DNA of 57,172 nucleotides from Bacteroidales bacterium (GTDB lineage: Bacteria; Bacteroidota; Bacteroidia; Bacteroidales; F082), in assembly GCA_030690365.1 (NCBI GenBank), contig JAUYGX010000073.1:1-57172 (forward strand), read 5' to 3'. Numbering within the stretch: the stretch's first letter is position 1; each line of letters opens with the position of its first letter. The notes below the pieces were generated by a model, which ran no database searches, was not told where the DNA came from, and saw nothing but the letters and a program-made list of their open reading frames with translations. The translations under genes were made by a program, and so were the position numbers. Below, in pieces: positions 19,526-28,139 of the stretch.

Positions 19526-20340
19526 TCCCAACCATTCCAAACCTAAAATATACCGATGGCAAGCAATTTTTTTTAATGGCCGGTCCATGTGTTATCGAAG
19601 ATGAAACAATGGCCTATCCCATTGTTGAACACATACTTAAACTAACCACCGAACTCAGGATTCCGTATATTTTTAAGGCATCCTATAAAAAGGCCAACCG
19701 TTCGAAGCTGGATTCGTTTATGGGAATTGGTGATTTAAAGGCCCTGAGAATTCTCGAAAACATCCGGAATACCTACCAGATTCCTGTGGTTACAGATGTC
19801 CATACGGCGGAGGAAGCTGTGATGGCGGCTGAATATGTCGACATTCTGCAGATCCCCGCCTTTTTGTGCCGACAGACCGATTTGCTGATCGCGGCCGGAA
19901 AAACCGGAAAAATGGTCAACATTAAAAAGGGCCAGTTTCTATCGGGTGAAGCCATGCAATTTGCTGTGGATAAGGTAAGGTCCACCGGAAACGAACAGAT
20001 AATGCTCACAGAACGTGGCAATATGTTTGGCTATGGCGATTTGGTGGTGGATTACCGCAACATTGCTGCCATGCAAAAAGCAGGAGTGCCGGTTATTCTC
20101 GACATCACACATTCGCTACAACAACCCAACCAACCTTCGGGCATCACAGGTGGCCAACCTGACCTGATTGAACTCATGGCCAAGGCAGGCATTGCTGTTG
20201 GCACTGATGGGATTTTTCTCGAAACGCATCCCAATCCGGCTAAGGCCAAATCGGACGGAGCCAATATGCTAAGGCTTGATTTATTGAAGGATTTATTAAA
20301 AAAGCTTTCTGCGATAAGGTCGGTTGTAGCTGATTTTTAA
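19522..20340 (+). CDS. kdsA: 3-deoxy-8-phosphooctulonate (KDO-8-P) synthase
   Basis: Condenses phosphoenolpyruvate with arabinose 5-phosphate to KDO-8-phosphate, the first committed step to the inner-core sugar of lipopolysaccharide. The 272 residues match KdsA. Recognisable stretches: LMAGPCVIEDE, YIFKASYKKANRSKLDSFMG, PVVTDVHTAEEA, VDILQIPAFLCRQTDLL, NIKKGQFLS, MLTERGNMFGYGDLVVD and ILDITHSLQQP. The gene is translationally coupled to the EamA transporter. Gram-negative envelope biosynthesis genes recur in the window (gmhA and gmhB at 25.4-26.6 kb). Confidence 0.97.
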   Translation: MIPTIPNLKYTDGKQFFLMAGPCVIEDETMAYPIVEHILKLTTELRIPYIFKASYKKANRSKLDSFMGIGDLKALRILENIRNTYQIPVVTDVHTAEEAVMAAEYVDILQIPAFLCRQTDLLIAAGKTGKMVNIKKGQFLSGEAMQFAVDKVRSTGNEQIMLTERGNMFGYGDLVVDYRNIAAMQKAGVPVILDITHSLQQPNQPSGITGGQPDLIELMAKAGIAVGTDGIFLETHPNPAKAKSDGANMLRLDLLKDLLKKLSAIRSVVADF

Positions 20341-20560
20341 AGAGATAAACAAATATTCAGAAGTACAATAAGCCAGGATTATTTTGATCCTATCAGGCAA
20401 GGTTTACACAACACCAGGTCGGTATTGGCTGTTCTGATGCACTTTTCGCACATGTATAAAGGTGACCGAATAATGGATAAAAGGTAATCAAGATTGTTGG
20501 TAATTTCCTTTTTTTCGTACTTACACAGGTGTTTTTCCTTCTTCGGCATGTGCATTGATC

Positions 20561-21682
20561 TTATTCCCTAATCACACTTAACAAACTCCCCGAACGCGGG
20601 TCGAAATGCAATCTGGCTTTTGCCATACTGATGGATGATATCACTCCCATCTGGTTAACAGGCATTAAATCCGTAAAATGATTCTTACCCTGATAAGAAA
20701 TTTTAATGCTGGTTTGTGCCGGAATACGGTAGTATACATTGTTGAAACCTGTGACCGGAGCTTCTGGCAATCCTTTCAGGAAATCTTCGGGTACGAATTC
20801 AAAAATTACAGTTTCACCTTCAGCACTTTTCCATATCTGAGCCTGTTTTTCATCCTTCTTAGGAGCATAAAATACCGTTTGATCGATGATTGTTGAGGTT
20901 TCTTTACCTAAAAATAATTCGAGGTAACCCTGTTCCATTTTCTTGAGCTGGTTATCCATATAACGAAGGCTTTCACCAAAATCCACCTCATGATAACCTG
21001 TGAGCAGATTGAATCTGGCTTCTCTTATTTTCGTAATTTGTTGGGCTGCTTCTTCGGCTTTTTCCCTTTCCGACTTATCGACCCAGTTGGTTTTAAATAA
21101 AAACCGATTAATGGTCATGGTGTCGATATTGATCTTACGAATGATGGTATCCTGTTTTTTCTTTTTGTTGTAAGAAGCTTCGTAATCAAACGACTCCGGT
21201 ACTTTTTTAAACATGATGGTTTGTTGCAACTCCTGTATGGGTTGAACCTGACGTTGATTTTCATTGTCGTTTACCGACAAGAGAGCGCCGTTTTCAGCCA
21301 GGTGGAAAATCGGGTTACGGTCATCTTTGCCTTTTTCAGGCGGGATTTGCACAAAATACATCTGATCGGGATCGGTAACCGACAAAGATTCTACACCCAC
21401 ATCCAGCAGGTTATAGCTGGTTTCGGAAGCCTTGATAACATCGCTTACGCCAAGATATTCAGCAGCATAAGCAGACAACGGGCCTTTTTGGCGTTCAATT
21501 TTTTCAAGCACCAGATTTACCTTGAAAACCGTTTTTGGCAGGGTATAAAAAAAACCTTCGGTGGCAGGCGCAGGGCTGCCCGGAGCCATTCTGCTCACCA
21601 TTATCTGTGCCTTTAAAAACGACCCGGAGGCGATGATCAGAACCAGAACATAAACTGACTTAACTATGATGCGTGATTTCAT
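20561..21682 (-). CDS. DUF4831 family periplasmic protein
   Basis: Protein of 373 residues with an N-terminal signal peptide (ending FLKAQ) and no lipobox. The sequence pattern FYTLPKTVFKVNLVLEKIE, GPLSAYAAEYLGVSDVI and AREARFNLLTGYHEVDF-like elements fit the DUF4831 family, common in Bacteroidota and without known function. The C-terminal half repeats a beta-rich layout (VIFEFVPEDFLKGLPEAPVTG, NVYYRIPAQTSIKISYQG). A single-gene unit: a TATCTTTG element lies 24 bases upstream and the next gene is convergent across 220 bases with no visible feature. Confidence 0.82.
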   Translation of the reverse strand: MKSRIIVKSVYVLVLIIASGSFLKAQIMVSRMAPGSPAPATEGFFYTLPKTVFKVNLVLEKIERQKGPLSAYAAEYLGVSDVIKASETSYNLLDVGVESLSVTDPDQMYFVQIPPEKGKDDRNPIFHLAENGALLSVNDNENQRQVQPIQELQQTIMFKKVPESFDYEASYNKKKKQDTIIRKINIDTMTINRFLFKTNWVDKSEREKAEEAAQQITKIREARFNLLTGYHEVDFGESLRYMDNQLKKMEQGYLELFLGKETSTIIDQTVFYAPKKDEKQAQIWKSAEGETVIFEFVPEDFLKGLPEAPVTGFNNVYYRIPAQTSIKISYQGKNHFTDLMPVNQMGVISSISMAKARLHFDPRSGSLLSVIRE

Positions 21683-21705
21683 GCTGAATCCATTTTGTGG
21701 GATTT

Positions 21706-21713
21706 CAAAGATA
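21706..21713 (-). promoter_or_regulatory. Putative -7 promoter element (TATCTTTG)
   Basis: Perfect minus-strand match to the Bacteroidota TAnnTTTG -7 consensus, 24 bases upstream of the DUF4831 gene, lying just beyond the glnN terminator hairpin. Confidence 0.55.
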
Positions 21714-21718
21714 AAAAA

Positions 21719-21742
21719 AATGCCGATGTAAAAACCGGCATT
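21719..21742 (-). terminator. Rho-independent terminator of glnN
   Basis: Stem AATGCCG (21719-21725) pairs with CGGCATT (21736-21742). On the minus strand the second arm runs straight into a tract of eight or more T, 20 bases after the glnN stop codon. Confidence 0.8.
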
Positions 21743-21761
21743 CTTTTACTTCGATGATCCC

Positions 21762-23954
21762 TTATTTTATAAACAAGAGTTCGCGGTACTTCGGCAACGG
21801 CCAAAGCTCGTCGTCCACCAACATTTCCAGTTTATCTACATGATACCTGATTTTTTCAAAATAGGGTTTTACATTGTCTTTGTATGCAAACGCCTGTTTT
21901 TCTATACCTTCACATGCATTTGCTTCTTTCCGGGCTTCGGTCATCAATTCCACATCTTCCTTGATGGTGCTGATGTGGTTTGAAATATCCTTTATGGTAT
22001 TCAACTGATTTCGCGAAAGCTTAACAAATGTTTTTGAATCGAGGACTTCCTTTAAACCACGGGCATTCTCAATTAGTCGGTTTTGATAGCGGATGGCAGT
22101 AGGCAAAATGTGATTGGTGGCCAGATCGCCCATCACACGCGACTCAATCTGAATTTTCTTGGTGTATTTTTCCAATTTAATATCAAAACGAGCCAGTAAT
22201 TCTTTTTCGGTCATCACCATATGTTTCCCGAACAGTTCGATGGTTTTTTTGCTAACAAAAGCCCCAAGTGCATCGGGGGTGCTACGTTTATTGGACAAAC
22301 CACGTTTGGTAGCTTCTTTTATCCAATCGTCACCGTAAGAATTTCCCTCGAAGCGGATATTTTTCGATTCAATAATATACCGGCGGGTGACATTAAAAAT
22401 GGCATCATTCTTTTTTACACCATCCGCCATTAATTTGTCAACGTCCTTTTTAAAATGATTCAGCTGATCGGCCATAATGGTGTTGAGGACAAACATGGGT
22501 TTCGCCGTATTGGCACTCGAACCAACAGCCCTGAACTCAAATTTATTGCCCGTAAAGGCAAAAGGGGAAGTCCGGTTTCTGTCAGTATTATCGAACAGAA
22601 TTTCGGGGATTTTGGGTATATCGAGGATGATATCCTTGTTGCCATTGTTCGTACTCAAAGCCTTCCTGACTGGCATTTTCTCAATTTCACTGAGGGTAGC
22701 TGTGATTTGTTCTCCCACAAAAACCGAAATAATGGCCGGAGGAGCTTCGTGTGCGCCAAGCCTTAGATCATTGCCTTCAGAGGCTACACTCGCACGCACC
22801 AGTTCTTCATGGGTGTGAACGGCTTTAAGGATGTTGGCTAAGATAGCTATAAACCTGAAATTTTCGGCGGCACTCTTACCCGGTGAAAGCAGGTTGACAC
22901 CCGTATTTGTAGCCATCGACCAGTTGTTGTGCTTACCTGATCCATTAATACCGGCATATGGTTTTTCGTGTAATAACACCTTAAATTCATGCCGCCGTGC
23001 TACCACATCCATAATGTGCATCAACAACTGATTGTGATCGACAGCAATGTTGACTTCCTCGTAAACCGGAGCACATTCAAACTGACTCGGGGCAACCTCA
23101 TTGTGCCTTGTCTTTAAAGGAATTCCTAATTTATGTGATTCAATTTCCAAATCCTGCATAAAGGCCAAAACACGGTTGTGGATGGTTCCAAAATAGTGAT
23201 CGCTCAACTGCTGATCCTTGGCAGAGGCATGTCCGAAAACGGTTTTCCCGGTGAGTACCATATCGGGCCGGGCTGCAAATAAGGCCGAATCAACCAGGAA
23301 GTATTCCTGCTCCCAACCCAGGGTGGGATAAACTTTGTTGATATTTTTATCGAAATACCTGCACACCTCCACCGCAATGTCGTCCAATGCTTTCATCGAC
23401 TTAAGTAACGGTGTTTTGTAATCGAGTGAATCGCCTGTATAGGAGACAAATATGGTTGGAATACACAGTGTATTGTCCAGGATAAAAGCAGGAGAAGTAG
23501 GATCCCAGGCCGTATAACCACGCGCTTCAAAAGTACTTCTGATTCCGCCGCTGGGAAAACTCGATGCATCGGGCTCCTGTTGGATCAGTGCATCCCCTTT
23601 AAATTCTTCAATGGCCTTTCCATTGCCTGTTGGATGAATGAAAGCATCATGTTTTTCGGCAGTGGAGCCGGTTAACGGATGAAACCAATGTGTGTAATGC
23701 GAAACACCTCTGTTTAAAGCCCATGCTTTCATCGCGGAAGCGATCTGATCGGTAATTTTCCGATCAATGCGTGTTCCTTTTTCGATGGCACTCAACACAA
23801 CCTTATAAGCTTCATCTGTCAGGTATTCCTTCATGGTTTGAGGATTAAAGGTCATCTCACCAAAATAATCCGATACTTTTAACGAAGGAGGAACCACCGC
23901 GCTTATTGGTCGGTTCAGGGTTTTTTCCAGTGCAGTAAATCTAAAGTTCGTCAT
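21762..23954 (-). CDS. glnN: Glutamine synthetase type III
   Basis: ATP-dependent ligation of ammonia to glutamate. The 730-residue length and sequence are those of GSIII, the large hexamer-of-hexamers class found in Bacteroidota and cyanobacteria, rather than the roughly 450-residue GSI. Visible are SHYTHWFHPLTGSTAEKHDAF, YPTLGWEQEYFLVD, RHNEVAPSQFECAPVYEE, HEKPYAGINGSGKHNNWS, NRTSPFAFTGNKFEFRAVGS and a helical C-terminal extension. It follows the symporter gene by 8 bases, so both are probably on one transcript ending at the hairpin at 21719-21742. Confidence 0.97.
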   Translation of the reverse strand: MTNFRFTALEKTLNRPISAVVPPSLKVSDYFGEMTFNPQTMKEYLTDEAYKVVLSAIEKGTRIDRKITDQIASAMKAWALNRGVSHYTHWFHPLTGSTAEKHDAFIHPTGNGKAIEEFKGDALIQQEPDASSFPSGGIRSTFEARGYTAWDPTSPAFILDNTLCIPTIFVSYTGDSLDYKTPLLKSMKALDDIAVEVCRYFDKNINKVYPTLGWEQEYFLVDSALFAARPDMVLTGKTVFGHASAKDQQLSDHYFGTIHNRVLAFMQDLEIESHKLGIPLKTRHNEVAPSQFECAPVYEEVNIAVDHNQLLMHIMDVVARRHEFKVLLHEKPYAGINGSGKHNNWSMATNTGVNLLSPGKSAAENFRFIAILANILKAVHTHEELVRASVASEGNDLRLGAHEAPPAIISVFVGEQITATLSEIEKMPVRKALSTNNGNKDIILDIPKIPEILFDNTDRNRTSPFAFTGNKFEFRAVGSSANTAKPMFVLNTIMADQLNHFKKDVDKLMADGVKKNDAIFNVTRRYIIESKNIRFEGNSYGDDWIKEATKRGLSNKRSTPDALGAFVSKKTIELFGKHMVMTEKELLARFDIKLEKYTKKIQIESRVMGDLATNHILPTAIRYQNRLIENARGLKEVLDSKTFVKLSRNQLNTIKDISNHISTIKEDVELMTEARKEANACEGIEKQAFAYKDNVKPYFEKIRYHVDKLEMLVDDELWPLPKYRELLFIK

Positions 23955-23962
23955 AGCTATAA

Positions 23963-25414
23963 TTAAGAGTTAGGTTTTTTAATCATGAATAATCCGATAA
24001 AAGTAAGTGCGCCATTAATTATTAAAAGTTCAAATCCAATTTTATATCCATCCCAAATTTGCTCTGAATACTGACTGATAAAATAGGAAATCACGGGTGC
24101 TGCTACGGCAATCCACGGAATCAGGCGGTCGTTCACCTTTAATTTTGTAAACATTCCAAATGCATACAATCCGAGCAACGGACCATAAGTATATCCTGCA
24201 AACGTAAAGAGTTGCGCAATAACAGCCTGGTCATTAATTAATCTGAACAAAATGATGACAAATATAATCACCAGAGACATTAATAAATGCACGATGTATC
24301 GCTTTTTTTTCAAAAGGTTTTCATCATGGGCATATTTTTTATCCAGACCCAATATGTCGATACTGAAGGAAGTAGTCAGGGCGGTGAGGGCACTATCGGC
24401 ACTCGAATAGGCAGCAGAAATAAGACCGACAACAAATACAATTCCGGCAGTAACTCCCAGATATTCAAAGGATATTAATGGAAACAACTGGTCGGTAGAT
24501 TCAGGAATGGCGATACCTTTTTGGGCTGCATACAGGTACAATACAGCTCCCAGAAATAAGAACAAGAGATTAACAGGAACAAGAATTAAACCCAAGGTAA
24601 ACATATTCTTTTGTGCATCACCTATGTTCCTGCAACTCAGGTTTTTCTGCATCATATCCTGGTCAAGCCCGGTCATAACAATGGTAATAAACATGCCACT
24701 AAAGAACAGTTTCACCACGTTTTGTTTGCTGTCGGCATTGGTGACAATCATATTGGAAAAATCACTTTCGCAAACGGTTGCGATCATTTCCGTAAAAGAG
24801 GTACCCATTTGTTGCATGATCATGAATATCGAGATAACAATGGCCGAAAGCATAAATGTAGTTTGCAGGGTATCGGTCCAAATGATGGTTTTAATACCCC
24901 CTTTCATGGTATAAAGCTGAATAAGAATGATAAATGCCACCACCGTAACCCAAAACGGAACGCCAAAATAATCCATTACAAATACCTGCAGGATGGTCAC
25001 CACCAGGAACATCCGAAATGAAGCCCCTACTATCCGCGACAGCAGAAAAAATACAGAACCGGTTTTGTAGGCTGTATTCCCAAAACGCTGGTCCAGATAG
25101 GTATATATAGAAGTGAGGTTCAGCCTGTAGTACAGGGGCAACAACACCGTGGTAATTACCAGATATCCAAATACATATCCAAATACGATTACCATGTAGG
25201 TAAATCCGGTTTTGCCTACCCAACCGGGTATAGAAATAAAGGTGACCCCCGACAGGGAAGCGCCAATCATTCCGTAAGCCACTACAAACCAGGGCGATTT
25301 GTGATTTCCTATAAAAAAACTCTGGCTATCGGCTTTTCGGGAAGTGAACCAGGCTATGATGAAAATAACAAGTGTATATATTACAAAAGTACCCAGTATG
25401 ATTTCAGGACGCAT
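23963..25414 (-). CDS. Sodium:solute symporter
   Basis: Inner-membrane symporter of the SSS family, 483 residues with about 13 predicted transmembrane helices. Family signatures include IGASLSGVTFISIPGWVGKTG near the N-terminus (written here in shorter form: GASLSGVTFISIPG), GGIKTIIWTDTLQT and SAAYSSADSALTALTTSFSID. The substrate cannot be assigned; relatives carry sugars, amino acids or organic anions. Lying 8 bases upstream of glnN and 35 bases downstream of gmhB, it may share a transcript with either, and a link to nitrogen uptake is only a positional guess. Confidence 0.92.
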   Translation of the reverse strand: MRPEIILGTFVIYTLVIFIIAWFTSRKADSQSFFIGNHKSPWFVVAYGMIGASLSGVTFISIPGWVGKTGFTYMVIVFGYVFGYLVITTVLLPLYYRLNLTSIYTYLDQRFGNTAYKTGSVFFLLSRIVGASFRMFLVVTILQVFVMDYFGVPFWVTVVAFIILIQLYTMKGGIKTIIWTDTLQTTFMLSAIVISIFMIMQQMGTSFTEMIATVCESDFSNMIVTNADSKQNVVKLFFSGMFITIVMTGLDQDMMQKNLSCRNIGDAQKNMFTLGLILVPVNLLFLFLGAVLYLYAAQKGIAIPESTDQLFPLISFEYLGVTAGIVFVVGLISAAYSSADSALTALTTSFSIDILGLDKKYAHDENLLKKKRYIVHLLMSLVIIFVIILFRLINDQAVIAQLFTFAGYTYGPLLGLYAFGMFTKLKVNDRLIPWIAVAAPVISYFISQYSEQIWDGYKIGFELLIINGALTFIGLFMIKKPNS

Positions 25415-25448
25415 GGTTTACAAATTTTGTAGTTGGTTCCTCACGAAT

Positions 25449-26006
25449 CTAGTGGTATTTGGTTAGCCATCCGGCCAGTTCAGACAGACCGTCAACAACT
25501 GCATCAAACTGATGTTCGTTGGGCTCGTAGTTGTGTTTTACATAAATGGTCACCATTCCGGCATTTTTGCCAAATTCCATATCGCTTAACGAATCACCCA
25601 CCATCATACTTTTGGCAAAGTCGATTTCAGGGAAATCTGTTTTGGCCTGTAGTGCCATTTTGATGCCCGGTTTGCGGCAATTATTTGCAGAAATGGCCAG
25701 ATCGGGACAATAATAAATCCGGTCAATTCTTCCTCCTGCCTTTTCAATTTCACTTTGCATGTATTGATGTACGGCTTCAAGCTGATTTTCGGTCATGAAA
25801 CCTTTACCAACTCCTTGCTGGTTGGTTACAATACAAATACGCCCAAACCTGTTGGCAAACTCCCGTAAACCGGAAAGTACACCCGGAAGAAATTTAAATT
25901 CTTCGGGTTGGGTAATATATCCGCCATAAATTCGCTGATTGATTACACCATCCCGGTCAAGGAACAAGGTCCACGATTTGTCGACTTCCCTTATTTCCTC
26001 AATCAT
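25449..26006 (-). CDS. gmhB: D-glycero-D-manno-heptose 1,7-bisphosphate 7-phosphatase
   Basis: HAD-superfamily phosphatase of the histidinol-phosphatase/GmhB type, about 185 residues. Visible motifs: nucleophile DxD in LFLDRDGVINQ, motif II Thr in CIVTNQQGVGKG, and MVGDSLSDMEFGKNAGM for the metal-binding acidic pair. A Cys/His-poor insert around IYYCPDLAISANNCRKP replaces the usual zinc loop. The start at 26006 is preferred over 26039 because it overlaps the gmhA stop by only 8 bases and begins close to the catalytic strand. With gmhA directly upstream the pathway to ADP-heptose for LPS core is well supported; other HAD-IIIA substrates remain possible. Confidence 0.88.
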   Translation of the reverse strand: MIEEIREVDKSWTLFLDRDGVINQRIYGGYITQPEEFKFLPGVLSGLREFANRFGRICIVTNQQGVGKGFMTENQLEAVHQYMQSEIEKAGGRIDRIYYCPDLAISANNCRKPGIKMALQAKTDFPEIDFAKSMMVGDSLSDMEFGKNAGMVTIYVKHNYEPNEHQFDAVVDGLSELAGWLTKYH

Positions 26007-26580
26007 TTTGTGGAAAGATAGTGGCTTCGATGATTTCACAAAGAATATGTCCGGTGAGGATGTGGGCTTCCTGGATTCGGGCTGTATCTGCAGACGGGAC
26101 TTTTATCAGGATATCCGACAACTCATCCAGTTTACCAGCCTTCTGACCTGTAAAGGCGATGGTTGTCATGCCATTTAGCCGTGCTTGTAGAAAGGCTTTT
26201 ACCACATTGGCCGAATTGCCACTGGTACTCAAACCAATCAGGATATCACCGGGCCGGCCTGCTGCTTTCACCATGCGGGCATATATTTGGTCGTAAGCAT
26301 AGTCGTTGGCCACAGCCGTGAGATAAGAAGTATTTACGTGCAGGGCTTCGGCATAAAGCGGATCGCGGTCGTAGTAAAAACGACCAGAAAGCTCTGCTGC
26401 AATGTGTTGCGCATCGGCAGCACTGCCGCCATTTCCACACAACAGTACTTTGCCGTGCTGTTGAAAAGCCTTGACACAAACCTCCGCAGCCAGCCTGATT
26501 TTCTGATGCAATTCGGTGTCGGTCAGCATTTGCTGCTTTACGGCGATGGATTGACCAATGGATTTTTCGATGTTCATCAT
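25999..26580 (-). CDS. gmhA: Sedoheptulose 7-phosphate isomerase
   Basis: SIS-domain isomerase making D-glycero-D-manno-heptose 7-phosphate, the first step of the heptose branch of LPS core synthesis. Key motif LLCGNGGSAADAQHIAAELSGRF holds the phosphate-binding loop (shortened: GNGGSAADAQHIAAEL), with LIGLSTSGNSANVVKAF and the C-terminal HILCEIIEATIF. The start is placed at the MMNIEKS pair (26580 or 26577): a TATCTTTG promoter element at 26595-26602 would put transcription start downstream of the longer in-frame start at 26637. The stop overlaps gmhB. Confidence 0.94.
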   Translation of the reverse strand: MMNIEKSIGQSIAVKQQMLTDTELHQKIRLAAEVCVKAFQQHGKVLLCGNGGSAADAQHIAAELSGRFYYDRDPLYAEALHVNTSYLTAVANDYAYDQIYARMVKAAGRPGDILIGLSTSGNSANVVKAFLQARLNGMTTIAFTGQKAGKLDELSDILIKVPSADTARIQEAHILTGHILCEIIEATIFPQND

Positions 26581-26594
26581 GCTAAAATTTAAGG

Positions 26595-26602
26595 CAAAGA
26601 TA
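26595..26602 (-). promoter_or_regulatory. Putative -7 promoter element (TATCTTTG) that decides the gmhA start
   Basis: Perfect TAnnTTTG match on the minus strand, 15 bases upstream of the gmhA ATG at 26580. It argues that transcripts begin after position 26595 and that the upstream in-frame start at 26637 is not used. Confidence 0.55.
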
Positions 26603-26717
26603 GCATTGTCTTTTAAATTACCGGGCAAATCTTCCAACCTAAACCTTGTTCAACTTGCCCCACCGACAATACAGATCACATTCAAAAAAAATCAATTGTC
26701 AATACAGGGGAGATCAA

Positions 26718-27557
26718 TTAATCCCCATTCAACTTTTGTTCCAGGTTTTTATCGTAAATGTTCATGGCGCGTAAACTCATCCCCATACTGCTGAAACCGC
26801 CATCGTGAAAGAGGTTTTGCATGGTTACTTTGCGGGTGAGGTCGCTAAACATTGTTACACAATACTGAGCACATTCGTGGGCATCGGCATTTCCTAAGGG
26901 CGACATGCGATCGGTAAAGTCCATGAGCGAACCCACACCCTTAACACCCGAACCTGCAGTTGTAAGTGTGGGCGATTGCGAAATGGTATTAATCCTGATT
27001 TTTCGTTCGCGACCATAAATGTAGCCAAAGCTGCGGGCAATGGATTCGAGCAATGCCTTGGCATCGGCCATGTCGTTGTAACCGTAAAGCGTACGTTGAG
27101 CAGCAATATAAGACAAAGCCACTACGGATCCCCACTGGTTGATGGCGTCCAGTTTAAAGGCCACCTGAAGCATTTTATGAAATGATATAGAACTGATGTC
27201 CAGGGTTTTGTTCAAATAATTGTAATCCAGATCGTTATACACACGTTTTTTGCGTACATTTAACGACATGCCAATGGAATGCAGAATAAAATCCACTTTC
27301 CCACCCAAAATTTTCATCGACTCCGTAAACACGTGCGTAAGATCATCCACACTGGTGGCATCGGCAGGGATTACGGTAGCGTTGCACTTTTTTGCCAGTT
27401 CGTTGATTTCACCAAAACGCAAAGCCGTAGGCGTATTGCTGAGGGTGAAAATAGCGCCTTCCTCAAAAGCAATTTCTGCTACTTTCCAGGCAATTGAATT
27501 TTCGTCCAATGCCCCAAAGATAATTCCCCGTTTTCCTTTTAATAAGTTATAAGCCAT
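26718..27557 (-). CDS. fabI: Enoyl-[acyl-carrier-protein] reductase (NADH)
   Basis: Reduces trans-2-enoyl-ACP in the last step of each fatty-acid elongation cycle; an atypical short-chain dehydrogenase. The 279 residues match FabI. The N-terminal cofactor region is KGKRGIIFGALDENSIAW, and the catalytic motif Y-(6)-K appears in YNDMADAKALLE, aligned with the Tyr/Lys pair of E. coli FabI. GSLMDFTDRMSPLGNADAHE and GGFSSMGM complete the family pattern. Monocistronic: promoter element 36 bases upstream; no clear terminator seen in the 140 bases before gmhA. Confidence 0.96.
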   Translation of the reverse strand: MAYNLLKGKRGIIFGALDENSIAWKVAEIAFEEGAIFTLSNTPTALRFGEINELAKKCNATVIPADATSVDDLTHVFTESMKILGGKVDFILHSIGMSLNVRKKRVYNDLDYNYLNKTLDISSISFHKMLQVAFKLDAINQWGSVVALSYIAAQRTLYGYNDMADAKALLESIARSFGYIYGRERKIRINTISQSPTLTTAGSGVKGVGSLMDFTDRMSPLGNADAHECAQYCVTMFSDLTRKVTMQNLFHDGGFSSMGMSLRAMNIYDKNLEQKLNGD

Positions 27558-27592
27558 GTTTTTTTAGCTTTATTTAGACTGATTATGGACGG

Positions 27593-27600
27593 CAAAGATA
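27593..27600 (-). promoter_or_regulatory. Putative -7 promoter element of fabI (TATCTTTG)
   Basis: Perfect minus-strand TAnnTTTG match 36 bases upstream of the fabI ATG, followed by CCGTCC, a typical Bacteroidota promoter context. No convincing -33 box. Confidence 0.55.
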
Positions 27601-27718
27601 ACAAGTTTTTAATTGACCCCATGTTTGGGGAGTTGTTGCAAAAATGAAAGAAAAGTGTATGTCAGCCTTGCAGCAGCTCGCGGGCGGCTTGTAATGATAC
27701 CACTGTAATCTTTTTGTT

Positions 27719-27892
27719 ACGAAGCTTTGGCTACTTCAATGAGAGAAGGGGCTGACCCCCCCCTTCTCGGCGTAGTTTGCAACTACGCCGCCATATTTTT
27801 AAATCATTTATATGCTCACTTTCTGACATAAAACAAAGATAGGAAACATTGCCATTGAAAAGCGTAGTTGCAAACTACGCTTAGAGCTTCGT
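27719..27892. repeat. REP-like palindromic element cluster
   Basis: A 174-base non-coding stretch bounded by the inverted octamer ACGAAGCT (27719-27726) / AGCTTCGT (27885-27892). Inside are three hairpins. The first is GAGAAGGGG/CCCCTTCTC at 27743-27768. The second is a 10-bp stem around TGC at 27768-27790 containing GGCGTAGTT/AACTACGCC. The third is a 10-bp stem around GCA at 27860-27882 containing GCGTAGTT/AACTACGC. The last two share the same core, as in paired REP sequences. A third partial copy of the core (ACTACGCC) lies at 27907-27914. The region 27558-27880 holds no gene. A further TATCTTTG (minus) is at 27834-27841. Confidence 0.7.
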
Positions 27893-28000
27893 TTTATTTC
27901 GACATACTACGCCTAGTTTGGGGTCTTGTGCATTAAGATTAATACTTGCTAAAAATAACAGCATACAAATGAATTTCAATATATCAGTTACCTTATTCAT
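27881..28000 (-). pseudogene. Truncated third immunity-type gene (signal peptide only)
   Basis: A 39-codon ORF starting 1 base after the stop of the orphan toxin tail at 28002. Its first 25 residues form a clean signal peptide (MNKVTDILKF..., hydrophobic core, cleavage after NAQ). After four more residues (DPKL) the frame runs into REP-like sequence (GGCGTAGTATGTCG...) and stops in the palindrome. I read it as the 5' end of a periplasmic immunity gene whose body was removed by the REP element or a deletion. It mirrors the position and signal peptides of the two intact immunity genes upstream. Confidence 0.6.
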
Positions 28001-28001
28001 A

Positions 28002-28139
28002 TTAGTTTACAATTACATTGATTGCAGGTGAAATTCTCTGAAAGTAAGTATTCAAAGTATTATAGAACGCATTTAGCCTCGCTGCATTCTCTTTAATAAC
28101 TATACAACCTAAGGTACCATCACTCCCCCGTCTGGGGAT
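28002..28139 (-). pseudogene. Orphan C-terminal toxin fragment B (GC-motif, L,D-transpeptidase-like)
   Basis: Start-less open frame of 45 codons that begins as the preceding immunity gene ends (28139). It reads IPRRGSDGTLGCIVIKEN followed by ARLNAFYNTLNTYF and ends in INVIVN. The GSxGTLGCI pattern resembles the Ser-x-Gly-Cys catalytic motif of YkuD L,D-transpeptidases and DUF2778/Tlde1-type peptidoglycan toxins, but only the end of such a domain is present. No ATG or ribosome-binding site precedes it. This layout is what a displaced Rhs C-terminal tip looks like, and it is followed 1 base later by a signal-peptide ORF. Confidence 0.55.

Noticed and set aside
20341-20560. Possible RNA gene or terminator between kdsA and the DUF4831 gene
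   Set aside because: Only a weak 5-bp hairpin (AGGAT/ATCCT) without a T tract; nothing supportable.
24507-25223. Several overlapping ORFs above 100 codons antisense to the sodium symporter
   Set aside because: They lie inside a clear 483-codon transporter gene and show no family pattern; shadows.
26581-26637. Longer N-terminus for gmhA starting at 26637
   Set aside because: A TATCTTTG promoter element at 26595-26602 and normal GmhA length both favour the MMNIEKS start.
27719-27914. CRISPR array or insertion sequence
   Set aside because: Only two to three palindromic cores without regular spacers, and no transposase frame; REP-like repeats explain it better.
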